Positions 11,258-23,883 of a stretch of 64,000 nucleotides of DNA are shown here, piece by piece. Below the pieces are notes generated by a model. The model was not told the origin of the DNA. It saw only the letters and a list, made by a program, of their open reading frames with translations, and did no database searches. A program made the position numbers and the translations under genes. Position 1 is the stretch's first letter. Each line of letters begins with the position of its first letter. This DNA is from Vermamoeba vermiformis (lineage: Eukaryota; Tubulinea; Echinamoebida), in the NCBI GenBank assembly GCA_045837725.1, contig JBEWZL010000084.1, forward strand, positions 124,001-188,000. Reading direction: 5' to 3'.

Positions 11258-13183
11258 ATGAGTCACGATCAAGTGTTACAGAAAGTTGGCGAGATCCAAG
11301 CCTTGCACCCAGACTGGGACCCGAATGATATTTACGAAGCACTATGTGTCACTAATTTTAATAATGCACAAGCTATATTAAAGCTGATGATTCAAGGTAA
11401 TAATTATTTTTTCAATCTCGTAATTTATTTTTTGTAATTTTGATAGGCTTAATTTCGCTGTATTTCTTCGTGCATAATTAATACAAATATTTTCCGCATA
11501 ATATTTTCATGCCTTTGCATTATTTACGAAAATTAGATTTTGAATTTTGGCGGGATCTGTCAGATCTGTTCTCACTTTGTATATCAGATAAATCACGCAA
11601 AGCGACTATAGAGCCTTCACCGCGCAAAAGTGAATCAGAATCGCCATTTGCAGCCGTCGGAATGATTCAACAACAATATTACAAGGAACAGCGGGAAAAA
11701 CGAGAACAAGCTGGCCTGGGCACAATTGTCGATTATTTTGATCGGAATAATAATAGCAGTCATAATAATAGGAGCTTTGATGATAATATTGGGTTTCCTA
11801 GTGACGAAGAAAATAATTATTACGATGATGATTTTCAAACAAACGAAAAAAATAATACGAGTACCATTAGTTCACCGAAAAAGAAATCAAATCCACCGAA
11901 TCTGCAAAGATCACGTGACAATAGGCAACAAAATCACGTGGCGCAAGCTCAGTATGCGTACACTGCAAAAGAAAAGCCCGCCAAAAAATCTTCAGCGACT
12001 CAAAGTCAGATCAGCTCGTACGTCAGATCCAACAATACTGAAGCTGCAAATAAGCCACAAACATCATATAAGAGCCAATATGGCTATTTTGGAAGTGGAT
12101 TCACGTTACGATCGAAATCGAACGTTCATTCAAAAGTTGAAAATTCTTCACGCAAACGAAAACGAAGCAAATTTTTGGACGATTTTTGGAACTCAGATGA
12201 AGAAGAATTATACGATGTATATGCACATAATAGCAGCTATAATAGTGATAGCGATAATAGCTCTATTAATAAGCACCGCAAGAAATCTCCGTCAGAAAAG
12301 ATCCAAACTTTCAAATCAAAATATTTTCAACAGAAATCACACGAGCAGATTGACGATGATAAAATTGATAAAAATAACGATCAAAACGAACAAAATTATC
12401 AAGAAGAAAGAATCCACAATGAACCCGAAGAAAATTATCAGTATGACGAACAATTGATCAATCAACACGCAGCTGTAAATAGACACAATGTGCCACAAGT
12501 CTACGCTGAAAATTATCAAGGAGAACATGATGCTATGGACAATAATAATAATGACGATGATCATTATCAGTATGAAAATGAAGCACAGATCCAAAATCAA
12601 AATTACGACGAAGAAATGCCACAAGAAGAGCAACAGCAATGGTAAGTACTTAATAACCAAATTAAATTAAATTTCCTAATATGGTAATATTATTAGTGGA
12701 AATCACGATGCCCAAAATAACGAAGCGTATCAAGAAGAGGAATACAATGAAGAATATTTCGAGGATCATATCGATAATAATAACAGGAATAATAATGCAA
12801 AGATAAGCAAAGAAATAGATGCAAAGATTGGTGATATTGACGAAGAAGGACCTAGTCTATTTATTCCGACGATCACGATTGATTCTGAAACACCGGATCC
12901 AATCGTCGTTAGTGACAGCGACAGCTCTCAATTGACAGCACCGACTACAAACAGTTCTTTAAATAGCAACAACCCTATTGTTATCGACAGCAGTCCGATC
13001 CGTAACGAATCCAGCGAGCCGAAGAAAAATACTGCCAACAATAAGAACGATGTACGAAATACTAAGAATAGTGGCACTAATAATAATAATATGAACACTA
13101 ATCCGCTAGACGATGAAATGGCCTATTTTCTAAAGATTAAGAATGCTACTGCCAACAAACGACGTAAAATTATTCTTGATTGA
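11258..13183 (+). CDS. UBA/CUE-like protein with Asn-rich linker and SUMO-interacting motifs
   Basis: Starts at ATG 11258. Exon 1 encodes about 46 residues resembling a CUE/UBA ubiquitin-binding domain (LHPDWDPNDIYEALCVTN followed by NNAQAILKLM). A large exon (to about 12642) encodes a disordered Asn/Gln/Ser/Asp-rich region with basic patches such as SRKRKRSKFLDDFW. A last exon (from about 12699) ends at TGA 13181-13183. Near the C-terminus are two motifs with the form of SUMO-interacting motifs, PIVVSDSDSS and PIVIDSSP, then a basic tail NKRRKIILD that could be a nuclear signal. I do not recognise an orthologue. Seen: the domain and motifs. Inferred: a nuclear ubiquitin/SUMO reader. It is convergent with the condensin gene, with about 150 bases between. 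Confidence 0.7.
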
Positions 13184-13334
13184 AACCTTGTAAATAAACC
13201 TGTTAAAAGTTTCAACCACATGACCATTGAATTGAGAACATGTGCAATAAATATGCTATATTCATTGAGACTATGTACAATAATAAAACAGGTTTTGGTT
13301 GTTGATCGGCAATGGATCAAGCTACTTAAAGCTT

Positions 13335-16300
13335 TCAATCCAACAACGAGTCAATATCAGCACGCAAGTTCTTAGTCGTAGTGTTCAAAAGTGCTGGATT
13401 AGGCTTGTTTTTCACCATCGGCGTCTGTTCAACTGGACCTCGGTAAGAAATTGACGGACGAGTTACACCAGGCTTAGTAGCAACTACGGCAGGTTTCTTA
13501 ACGACGCTAGGCTTGGCAACAGCACTCGTGCTCGATGTAGCATTAGGCTTCTTATTGCCAAGATTTTCTTTCTTAGTGTCAGGCGAGTCTCGTTCAAGCA
13601 CGCGATCGATTTCAAATCTGAGCTCCTTTGACACGACTGACGGACGAGCAGCAGAGACTGACGGCTTAGTGCTCACTGCAGGCTTAGTACCTGGCTTAGT
13701 TGCAGCTGTTGTTGTGGCTGTAGTGGGCTTAGCTGTAGCTAAAGATGGTCGTGACGAAGCAATCGAAGGGCGCGTGGCAGGTGTGATTGAAGGACGCGAT
13801 GACACTGTTGAAGTTTTGGCTGGAGCTGCAGTGCCAGAAGCAACAGACAATCTAGGAGTAGGCTTAGATACTGCTGTTGTCGAAGAAGCTATTGACGGGC
13901 GAGGAGCAGCGGTGGAAGTTGAAGGGCGTGACACGACTGTAGTAGGCTTTTTAATGCCAGAAGGGGCGGCAGAAGCGATGGAAGGACGAGGAGCAGGGAC
14001 CACGGATGGTCTGTTGCTAGTCACAGGCTTAGTAGCAACGCCAGTGCGAGCTGAAGTGGTTGTCGTGCCAGTCGATGTACGTTGAACTTTGCCGGCAGTG
14101 GTGGCCTTGGCTGCAGCGGGTTGAGCAGCAGGTTTGGGAACAGGCTTGGCCTCGCTGGGCGATTGAACAGGCGTGTTAGCAGCACTATCGTCGTTCTCTT
14201 TGTCGCTCTCCTCGACAGCCTTGACAGGTGTCACTTGAGCAGACTTCTCTTCTTCAGCCTCGTCATCAGATTCGATGGCACGCTTCTTCTTGGCAGCAGG
14301 AGCCTTCTTAGCAGGAGCTTTCTTCTTGATGGGTGAGTCCTCGACTTCAGAGTCCTCATCAATCTCGCTAATGTCACTGATATCATCGTCCTCTTCGAAC
14401 TCGTCATCAGCTTCATCTTCATCCTCGCTCAGAGACAAGCTCAAGTCCTCGTCCTCTTCAGAGTCTGAAACAATAGCACGGCTCTTTTTGGCAGTGGCGG
14501 GCTTTGCTGCTGCTGCTGCAGGCTTACGACGAAGAGGTGATTTCTTAGGCGTTGGCTCCTCCTCAATCTCGCTGATCTCGTCATCCTCATCATCAGAATC
14601 TTCGATGATACGCTTGCTGGTCTTAGCCTTAGACTTGGGTGTGTTGATCTTGATCTGTTCGGCCTCGCGTCTGTCGTTCTTTTCTTCGTCATCAGACATC
14701 AAGAGCGAATCAGACTCGCCATCAGATTCAACGAGCTCTTCTTTCTTTTGCTGAGCGCTCTTGACTGAAGCGTTGCTCAAGCGTGGTTGAGCCTTGACAG
14801 GCTTTTGCTCGACCTTTTCTTCTTCGTCATCGCTAAGTTCCAAGTCGCTGTCACTCTCCTCGCTGATAATTTTCCGGGTACGAGGAGGTGCATCTTCGTC
14901 CTTGATGGTCTTAGTGTTCTTAGGCTTGGGTTTGACTATCTCTTCATCGTCTTCGTCTTCGATATCGCTTTCATCGCTCTCTTCTACTGGGCTCTCATCA
15001 TCGCTCTCGAGCTCGATCGATTCATCTTCAACAGAGCTGACACTGAAGAGAAAAGACGTTAGAGCGATGTTGAATACATTAGATGATATCGTCTCTTACC
15101 TGGAGATTTCGCTATCAACCTCTTCGTCGCTCTCTTCTTTCTTCTTTTTGCCGCCTTTGGCGCTCTTAGCGGGTGCCTTTTTAGCTTTAGCAGCTTCTTT
15201 ACGAGCACGTGCCTCTTCAACCTCGACTCTTTCGAGCCATTGAGCCTTATCAGTGCTGTATTCCTCGACCTTCTCGCGAACTTCAGACTTGAGATCTTCG
15301 GAAGGAATTTCATTAGATCCGTCCAAGCTCTTGAGAACATCTTCGAAGGTAGAGACAGCCTTGATAACGACCTTGTCCTTAATCTCAGCGATATCCTAAT
15401 TATTTTAACATTAGTTTTGATAAGGGGAGTAAATCCAATGAAGTGAACGTACCGAAGAAGCCACATCTGCCAAAGCACGAAGTCTGTGGATCAGCTCTTG
15501 GTCGGACTTATCCAACGAAAGAGTAGCTAGGATCTTAGCCAAGAATTTAGCTTCTTTACCAGTAGGATTGGTCATGAACTCCATTAAGAGTTGCTCGGCC
15601 AAGTAATTATGAGCAGTGGTGTATTTTCGCTCAGCTTCGGGTTCTTCGGCAGCATTAGGCTTAGTAGGCTTCTTAACAATGTTATTATGGTCGGTCAAGT
15701 GCACGAGGAACTGCAGAAGAGTTTGCAATTGGACTTTAGCCAATGGTGAGTTCTTCGGAGCATAAGCAACGTCTCTGAAGATATCAATAGCGACATTAGC
15801 CACTAAGAACTGGTTCTTCTCGCTGCCAAAAGCGAAAGTAGGGAAGAAGACGCTCAAGCATTGCTGGAGAATAGATCCGCTGCTTGAATCGCCGTGAACG
15901 AAGAACGCTAATACCAATTCCTTCATTACCTAATAATAAGGTTATTATCGTATATCTTAAAACCAAGCGCTGATCTTTATAGTTTCGAATTGAATCCGGA
16001 TGTGGTACTTACCAATTTAGAAGAAGCGCCCTTAGTAATGAAAATACGAGACAAGCCCTGAGCAGCAATGTCTCTCAAAGAGCTCTCTTCGGAGCGTAAG
16101 TACTTGGCCAAATAGACGGTCGGATCAGCGCCCAGCGCTTCAGTGTAATCTTCAACCTTGTCTTCGACTTCGACTTTGAATGTGCCTCCAAAGACCAATA
16201 TGATGTCGCATAAGGTCTTGAGAGCAGCGCAACGAACGGAGATATCGTCGTTGTCCAAGGCATGACGAAGTAATAAAACGTGCTTGAACGCAACAGTCTG

Positions 16301-18448
16301 GAGTGAATTAAAAATTAATAACCAGTCGATTATATGTTAATATATCCATCTTAAGGCTCGTTACATTGATTAATTTGCAAGATAGGCTTGGATCTTACCT
16401 TGTCCAACAAGCAGTACACGCCCAAACAACCCATGGCAGCTTCTCGAACTTCAGGGTTCTCGTGTTGAATACCACCGGCAAATACGGCCTCCTTAAGCTC
16501 GGCAATACCACCATCCTTCAAAGACTAATAAAACAAGTTAGTTCGAACTTCACTATCAGATGCGATTGTACATAAATAAGATAGAGCCGCTAATTACCTT
16601 AGTGGTGTATCTGAGTAAGTTTTGAGTAAGAGTCAAGCATCTAAGCCAAGCCCACTCTTCAACATCGAGTCTCATGTTTTCTCTTTCCTCGATCTCCTTC
16701 AACTCGGCTTCTTTAGCAGCAAGTTCGGCAGTCAAAGCTTCAATGACCTCCTTTTGTTTAGCTTTCTTTAAGAGTTGCTTTCTCTTGGCGATTTCAGCGT
16801 CTAATTCTTCCATGTACTCGTCGAGCTCCTTCAAAGCTTGTTGAGTCTCCGGATCTTCCAACGACTCTAGAGGCTCGCGCACTTCAGAAATAGACTCGAG
16901 AATAATACGGTTATAATCATCCTCGACAGGGTGAATCTCGCGCAAGACGAGCATCATCTTCTCAATCAATGAATTCTCAACGGATCTCGACAAAAGAAGG
17001 TGTCCTGCAGAGCAAATCAATTAGATACGGGCAACAATAAAATTTAGCAGGTTGCTTACGCAGCAAGCTAGACAAAGCTTTGCGACCGGCTTCATTTTGC
17101 AAGTTCAGGTACGACGAGATCTGCAACAACTGCTTCAAAACGAAGTTGTCGTCTCTGTGGTTAGCCAACAACTCGCAATATTGCATCAACTCGGGCACGG
17201 TGTCTTCAAGCAAATCATCGTTCTAGGACCCAAGGTTAATAACACGACCCCATCGCAAGCTCAACTAAACCTTACCTTGTCTTGCTTGAGGTTCTCGCAG
17301 TACATGCGGAACAACACTGCTAACTCGGGTGAGATGCGCTCAACGTCGAGTGACAAGTGTTCCTTGTCGATTTTGACACGCGGTAAGAGTTGCTTGAGCA
17401 ATAATACGGCATTATCTTCGTACGTTTCGACATCGTAGCACTTCAAGAACTATTACGAGACAATTAGTATAAACGAAAGTAGTACGGTTCCAAGATCTAA
17501 CTTACCTCGATTACGTTGCCACGGCTTTGCAACCACTCCTCCAAAGTCTTCAAGCAAGCCTCTCGTACAGAACTGTCTCTATCATTCAATCCGTTCTTGA
17601 CCATAGTGTTGCGCTGGGCGATGCTCAAGTTCTTGATCTCCAGCCTGGAGAGAGTTGCGAAGGCGTGCTTGCGAACCTCGGGCAAGACGTCACGAGTGCG
17701 CTTGAGAATATCAGGAAGAGTGATCTTTGAGATACCAATATTCGACAACACAGCCTTTCGAACATCCCTGAATGATTCGGATCAGATTTTCGAGCTAAGT
17801 TAAATCGATTCTCTGCTACGTACTTATTGGTGTCGGTGTTCATGAGCTTCAAATACTGGACGAGGATAGGATCTGAAGGGTCTGTAGTCTCTTGTAGGCG
17901 TTGGAGCGCGGCGATCGCTTGAACTCGAACAGCTGGGATCTTGTCCATCGTTCGCTCCAACATAACCTTGCTAAGCTTATCCCAAATATCATCACTAATA
18001 TTATGTAAAAATTAGAATGATATTATTTCGTTAAAAGCTTGATGACTTACTCGATCGGCTCCGTGTCTTCGGGAAGGTTGCTCAAAATACCAGCAATAAT
18101 TTGGCACGAGCGGAATCTGATTGCTTTTGCTATCTCTGCTTGCTTGGCAGGCTTGCCCATATCACAGAGGTCCAACAGGAATTTTACTAAATAAATTGCA
18201 AATGATTCCTCTTTGATCTTGATCTCTGTTTTGCACGCGAATGTAACAACAAGCTGGACGGCACGTTCAATATGTGCATCTCTTTTGAATATCAGCAATA
18301 ATCTCTTCACCATATTGATAAAATTGGTCGCGAAGGTCGCTGGATTCTTCGTGTAATGTTTCTCCAGAGCTTGGACGCATCGCTGATGCGCAGCCAAGGT
18401 CTTTTGAGCTTGGTTAAAAATATTGCCAAGTTCTTGTTCCTTGGACAT
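13335..18448 (-). CDS. CAP-G: Condensin complex subunit 3 (CAP-G/Ycg1), with long acidic and Ser/Thr/Pro/Ala tail
   Basis: Starts at ATG 18446-18448 (MSKEQELGNIFNQAQKTLAA) and ends at 13335. Condensin subunit 3 is the HEAT-repeat kleisin-binding subunit of condensin I, used in mitotic chromosome compaction. Upstream exons encode repeated HEAT units, for example DKIPAVRVQAIAALQRLQ, LPEVRKHAFATLSRLE and DRDSSVREACLKTLEEWL, the pattern typical of Cnd3. Later exons give the C-terminal Cnd3 region (SVRCAALKTLCDIILVFG, YLAKYLRSEESSLRDIAAQG, ELVLAFFV). From about 15060 the protein becomes a roughly 570-residue disordered tail: acidic SDDE blocks alternating with KKAPAKK, then many RPS(I/V/L)AS-type repeats, and two similar short motifs LRFEIDRVLE and LRADIDSLLD, the latter at the very end. 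The tail is in frame across a canonical intron at about 15058-15108. Confidence 0.88.
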
Positions 18449-18565
18449 TGTGCTTGTCTCCACCGCTACGAAGTTAAAAGACTTCAATTTCGCGCGAGCA
18501 TGTCGTGTAACGGTCACTTGAAAAATTCAAAATTTGTTCGGCGCCAATTTTGAGCGGGAGAGCAT

Positions 18566-20923
18566 TTATTGCTTTTTGACGAGCTCAAAATCACCAATAT
18601 GCACTGCGTCGAACACTTTACCACGATAGTAGTCGTCGTCCAAGGAGTCCTCATTCCAAAAGTACTTGTCGAGCGTATCTAAGTCGATCTCGTCGTAGAT
18701 TCTGTTTTCACATACTGACTGCACTCTATTGACGGTAATTACGGACAACACCTGTGCCGAGTTAGAGAAATTATTTCCTGAATTATGGTGCTACATACTG
18801 GTTTTCTAACGCACAGGCAAAAATTCAGATGGCTAAGCGGATGAATATTGTTTGCAAATAGTCTGGCGCCACTGACCTCCAATTTGTTTGGGTGACTAAT
18901 GCACTCGATACCCATTGATTTTTCAATGAGCTCAATGGTCTCAATAGCTTCAGTCTGGTAGAATTGATTAGCTCGATCGCGTGCCTTGCAAGAAGATTTA
19001 CCTTTCTCATCAGTGTAGCGCACAGCTCGAAGGGATAGTTCCAGTCATTGGTACCCTCGGTTCTATCATACTTGAGGATCGTGTTGCCGTCGCTAGATTC
19101 AGCAACAGGCGAGCCAGAAGGAACCTTCGAGTGCGAATCTGCAGGATGGCAGTAAGTCACGTTCGGAGACAGTCTGAAATGGCTGCATAGAATATCAGGG
19201 TGTTCGTTCATATATTCCACATGCGCCTTAAAGTCCACGGGGTTGTAGTAATAGACGTCGTCCACTCCCCACAGGATGTAGTCGTCGGATTTGTTCAGCA
19301 GTTCTTTGAGCTGTGCCGCAAAGTTATGTTCGCGGACAAACTTGACTTGGGGGAACATCTCAGCTAGCTTCTCGTAAGACTTGGTGTAGGGTGGTGTCGT
19401 TAAGTAGAGCACGTAGACAGTCATTTCAATGTTCTTCAGCGCGTACTGCAACAACGTTCGCAAATATTCCTTCAATTGAAAGGCTCTGAAAGGGCGATAT
19501 TAGGCGATACTGAGAGGTATATTATCGATGTTTTAGGTCCGTACCTGTCTTTAGAAAAGCAAATTACTGACAGTCGTGACGTGTTCAGTTTGCTCTTGGG
19601 CTTTTGTTCGCTATTTACAGCCGCCTTATTCGTGGCTAAAGAAGTCATGCCCATGAGCAATGAGAGCTGTTGCGAAGGATTACGCGAGAGCCACTTGCGC
19701 CAGATGGTTGATTCGGATGGATTAGGGAAGTACTTGAGCGACAGTGACGCGAGCTCTCCCATTCTTTTCGTAGCCTCGGCACTGATTTCGGACTTTTCCT
19801 CCGTACTTAGATGGCCCAGCGAAAGAAATTTCTTCTCGAGCTTTTCAATGGCATCGCATGCACGATCGAATTTCTCCCCTGAATCAAGTAGCTTGACGTT
19901 GTAAAGTGCCTCGACAGTGCTCTTGTCAATATCAGCACCGATGAATGACTGCCAGTAATGATGCAGCAAGGTCAATGTGCCTTCGTGTTGAACGGATCTA
20001 AATTTCTTGGACAAGTTGTTGTCGTGTTTTCGAAGTCGAAGGACGTGAGGCTTAGGTAAATTCGAGATCTTGAACTTGTTGGATTGTGTAATGATTCTAA
20101 GCCACAAATCATAATCTTCATTGTGCATGTATGTCGAAGAGTAGCTGAGTTCTTGTAAGACTTCTTTGCGGCAGATAATAGACGGATGTACAATGCAGCA
20201 GTTAAAGAACATTGACCAGTGGACTGTGCCAACGCTAGTAGGATGTTCTACAAGCTGTCGAGTAACAATATTTAGCATTATTAGTATCGAAGTATAACGG
20301 AGAAACGTGCTTACTTTCTTTTTCGTGTCATCACCATGCAGGAACATTTCAACGGCGCCACCAAGCACTGAAATATCGGGATGTGCTTCCAACATTTTAA
20401 CTTGCCGTCTATAATACGAAATGAATAAGGATCACCGCGGAAGGTCTTTGTGAACTTACTCTAGTCGATCGGGACTGGAGATATCATCTGAATCCATTCT
20501 TGCGATATATTTGCCTTGTGCAGCAGTTAAGCCATCTAATAAAGCAGCCACAATACCATTATTTGAAGGTTTGGCAATAATTTTGATTCTGTCAAAAGGT
20601 TAACGTCATTAAAGCCTTCGAGGAATCAAAAATCAATAAAAAATTAAGAAAAAATATCCAACGAGTCAAAATAGGCACTTCATTGTCGTGTGATCAGGAT
20701 CTTACCTCTGGTCAGTTTTAAAATTTGCCAGGACATTTTTTGTTGCCTCGTCAGATCCGTCATCTACAATTATCAGCTCAAAGCTCTTAAAAGTTTGATT
20801 GAGGATGCTGTCTACAGCCTCTTTGACAAACTTATTATCATTATATACAGGAAGAATAACGCTGACGAGTGGTGTTTCCATTTTGGTGGATCTCAAAACT
20901 TTTTTGACCGCTGACGTGTTCAT
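18566..20923 (-). CDS. Two-domain glycosyltransferase: GT2-like domain plus a second GT-A-like domain
   Basis: The likely start is ATG at 20923 (MNTSAVKKVL). An in-frame ATG at 20995 would add a hydrophobic leader (LLYINNGAWVLFVLAGRLI) but would leave only 14 bases to the divergent neighbour's start. Domain 1 is a family-2 glycosyltransferase: PLVSVILPVYNDNKFVKEAV, ELIIVDDGSDEATKN, the DxD-like ARMDSDDISSPDRLE, and MHNEDYDLWLRI. A helical linker follows. Domain 2 begins SVICFSKDRAFQLKEYLRTL and includes DYILWGVDDVYYYNP, a second acidic nucleotide-sugar site candidate. The tandem order suggests a bifunctional glycan polymerase or an enzyme adding two sugars. Donor and acceptor cannot be read. 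No clear membrane anchor is present if the shorter start is right. Confidence 0.78.
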
Positions 20924-21009
20924 TATTAATCGGCCCGCCAAAACAAACAACACCCATGCACCGTTATTAATATATAGTAGTATACAAATACACATTAAAT
21001 ATAATAGCG

Positions 21010-23722
21010 ATGAGTAAGCGAAGGGCGTCAGAGTTAAGCAAAGTCAGCACGGAAAAAACTGCTGATCGAAAGCGAGTAAGTGTCCAAGCAATTTATTATA
21101 AATGTTGTTCGTGTAAATCATGAAATTAGAGGTCTGGTGAGGCTTAATACGGCCGGCAAATATTTATTACGATTTTTGTATTTATTTTTTAAATTACGCA
21201 ATTTCCCTTATTTTCATAATACGCATAGAACTTCAATCCTTTACATTCCTAAAACAAATATTAAGCATAGCGGAATGACGTTTGATTAATATTTTTTGTC
21301 CGGCAGAAAGCGCAAGATATCTCATCTGAGGAGAAAACACCCAAAAAGAGCCGTACTTCATTAGCTGAAACGCCTAGAACGAGGATTTATCGAAGCAGAA
21401 GCGTTAAAGACACTGCTAAGACTCCCGAAAAAGACAAGGGAAGTAAATCCGTCGCGAAGACACCCAAGTCAGGCGAGAAGCGAAAACGGACTACCGAGGC
21501 TGAGAATGTGTTCCAAGCAGCTCATTTCGACAGCGAGAGCGAAGTTAGCTTGGCTGAGGAGTCAGATGACGAGGAAGAATTGAGACGAAAGAAAAAGATC
21601 CGAAAAGTACGTAATTTTTTTTAATTTTAACCCAATGAATAGTATCTCCTTATTCCGGTAGCTCATAAAAAAATAGAAAGAAGTTTCTAATTCTCACGGG
21701 AAGATCTACACTTCATGTTCGACAGATCTCTAATTAGCTATTTTACTTTCTAGGTCGAAAAAGAGCAAGATGTTGCTGTTAATCCCGACAAAGAAGAGCC
21801 TATAAGACCAACTAGTGCGAAGAAAACGGGTACCAAGCTGTTCATAGATCCATCACTCTTGGCACCGAAAGACAAGCCTGAAATTAAGAGCAATGACAAT
21901 AGCAGCGCTGTTAGTCCGTTCAAAAATATCGTGCCCGAGGCGAAGAGTCCGGAAGATATTAGAAAGGCTTTGTCGGAGGTCAAAGCTAAAAGAAAAAGTC
22001 TCGGCAAGAGCGAATCTGATCCACATACGAAAACCCCTAAAACTCCGACTGAACGAGAGCCTTTCAGATATATCCCCGAAACGCACTCAAATCATTCCGA
22101 TCCTATGCAAGTCGAAGAAGACAAAGAAGATAATAGTGCACATAGCGGATTCAACGTTGAAACTTCACCCTTCTCTTTTATCCCTACACCAGCTGTCGTC
22201 TTAAAGCGAAGCGGCGAGGACACGATGAATAACAATAATAACACTCTAGTAGAGCGTAGTGAGGTAGTTAACAACACCAATAGAAATCGTCCTCAGCCTG
22301 CAGATCACGTGGACTTCTTCAATAATTACACGACGGCAGATCTGCCGCCCAAATCACCGAAAAATCCGTTCAGAGAATTAGCGGAGATGGAAGCACGTGC
22401 TGGATCGCATACTCCTATTTTTGGAACTGACCAAGATGAGCTCTCGGGGTCCGACAGATCCTCTTTCACGACACAAGCTCCCGCCATCACAACGTCGACC
22501 AATCCGTTTGTACCACGTTTTCAACAGCCAGTGCCGGTCGTTAAACCGATCAACCAATCACAGCCCGCCAAGGTCTTGTGGAACAGTGGCAACACCGCTG
22601 AAACACGAGTAGTTGAGATGCCTTTCGGTCAAAAGCCACTAGTCCCTGCACGCCCTACAATCCAACATAGAAGAATATCGATCATGCCTAGCGCTGATAA
22701 TGTTGTTTCAACGGACTTTGGTATCGAACAAGTGGATCCTACCGAGGAAGATCAGACCGTGAAGATCCACTTGCCAAAGAAACAGCCGCACAATTTCAAA
22801 GCTCTTAAGACTATCTTGGGATTCTTATTATTGGGCTTGGCTGTTGGTGCATTGGCCTATTACATCATTAATTTTGTTGAGGTAAGCCACCAGCTTCGGT
22901 CAACGTTTGGTCAAACCTAATGTAACGCTCGGTCATTTACTTACCAACTCTATTCGTAGGTGAAACAAAATGAAGCAATTTTATCGCGCATGGAAAAGAT
23001 TTTGAAGACACAACACGGGCTCGCTGATTGTGGCGACGCATTTTCATCAATTTTATCAGGAGCGGACATTCTGAAAAAGTATAACGAGATCTACGGTCCT
23101 ATTGACGACGTGAGTAATATAAGACATTTAATTTATACTTGAAGTTGTCGTTTCTAATTCTATTCTTCTAGACTAAAGCAGACGGATATTTGGGACAACT
23201 AGCAGAGTTTACAGAGATCCAAGTGATTCAGCCAGCTAATATCGGCGGAGAAGATGACGTATTGAGCCACCGTCTGTTGCGATTTGAACACGAGCAATCG
23301 TTAAGGCCTTGGGACTGCATTGTAAGTCATTAGTATACATCGATTTAAGGACTAAATGTACCGTTTATTAGATGCGCGAATTTGTTACTGAATATAGAAC
23401 GCCTATTAGTTTGATCGGAGTGGCTATTATCGCTACTTTCAGCGTACTTTTGACGATTAAAAGAAGAAGAGTGGCTAATATGCACGTTCAAGGCTTAGTC
23501 TCGCGCATTCAAGCCGAATTAATTTCGAAGAAAAACAGCAGCAATCCGTACATTGCCAAAGAGCACTTGCGCGAACGATTGGTCAATACGAAGATTAATA
23601 AGGACAGCGCTAGTCATTGGAACAAAGCCGAGAAGATTATTGAAGATGATTCGCGTGTATTAGTAACGCCGCAGCTGATTCATGGACAACAAATGGATTG
23701 CTGGCGGTGGGTTGCTAGTTAA
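21010..23722 (+). CDS. MAN1/Src1 (Heh)-type inner nuclear membrane protein
   Basis: Starts at ATG 21010 (MSKRRASELSKVSTEK). The N-terminal half is basic and disordered, rich in TPKK/TPKS/TPRT motifs. The first transmembrane helix is at about 22800-22880 (ILGFLLLGLAVGALAYYIINFV). A lumenal segment follows, then a second helix (ISLIGVAIIATFSVLLTI) and a basic KRRR stop. The C-terminus matches the MSC (Man1-Src1 C-terminal) domain: YIAKEHLRERLV, HWNKAEKIIEDDSRVLVTPQLIHGQ and a final WRWV. The family sits in the inner nuclear membrane, tethers chromatin and helps nuclear pore quality control through ESCRT. I see no LEM or HeH fold at the N-terminus, unlike yeast Heh1/2 and animal MAN1. It is head-to-head with the glycosyltransferase gene. 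Confidence 0.82.
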
Positions 23723-23883
23723 GTGTAAAAATAGTTCACAAAATTCAAAATAAAAACGCGGTCTTTTTTCTGAAGTTCATCGTGCGTTAACAATGAAAAT
23801 CTTACACGACCTTTTAGAATACCAAAGCACAGGTTACAGACACGCCTGAACAGCTCTGGCATTTTGAACGGTCTGGATTTGGA

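Noticed and set aside
13513-14754. Long plus-strand Val/Gly/Ala- and Ser-rich frames
   Set aside because: These are antisense to the low-complexity condensin tail, whose codon pattern keeps the complement open. There is no intron or motif support.
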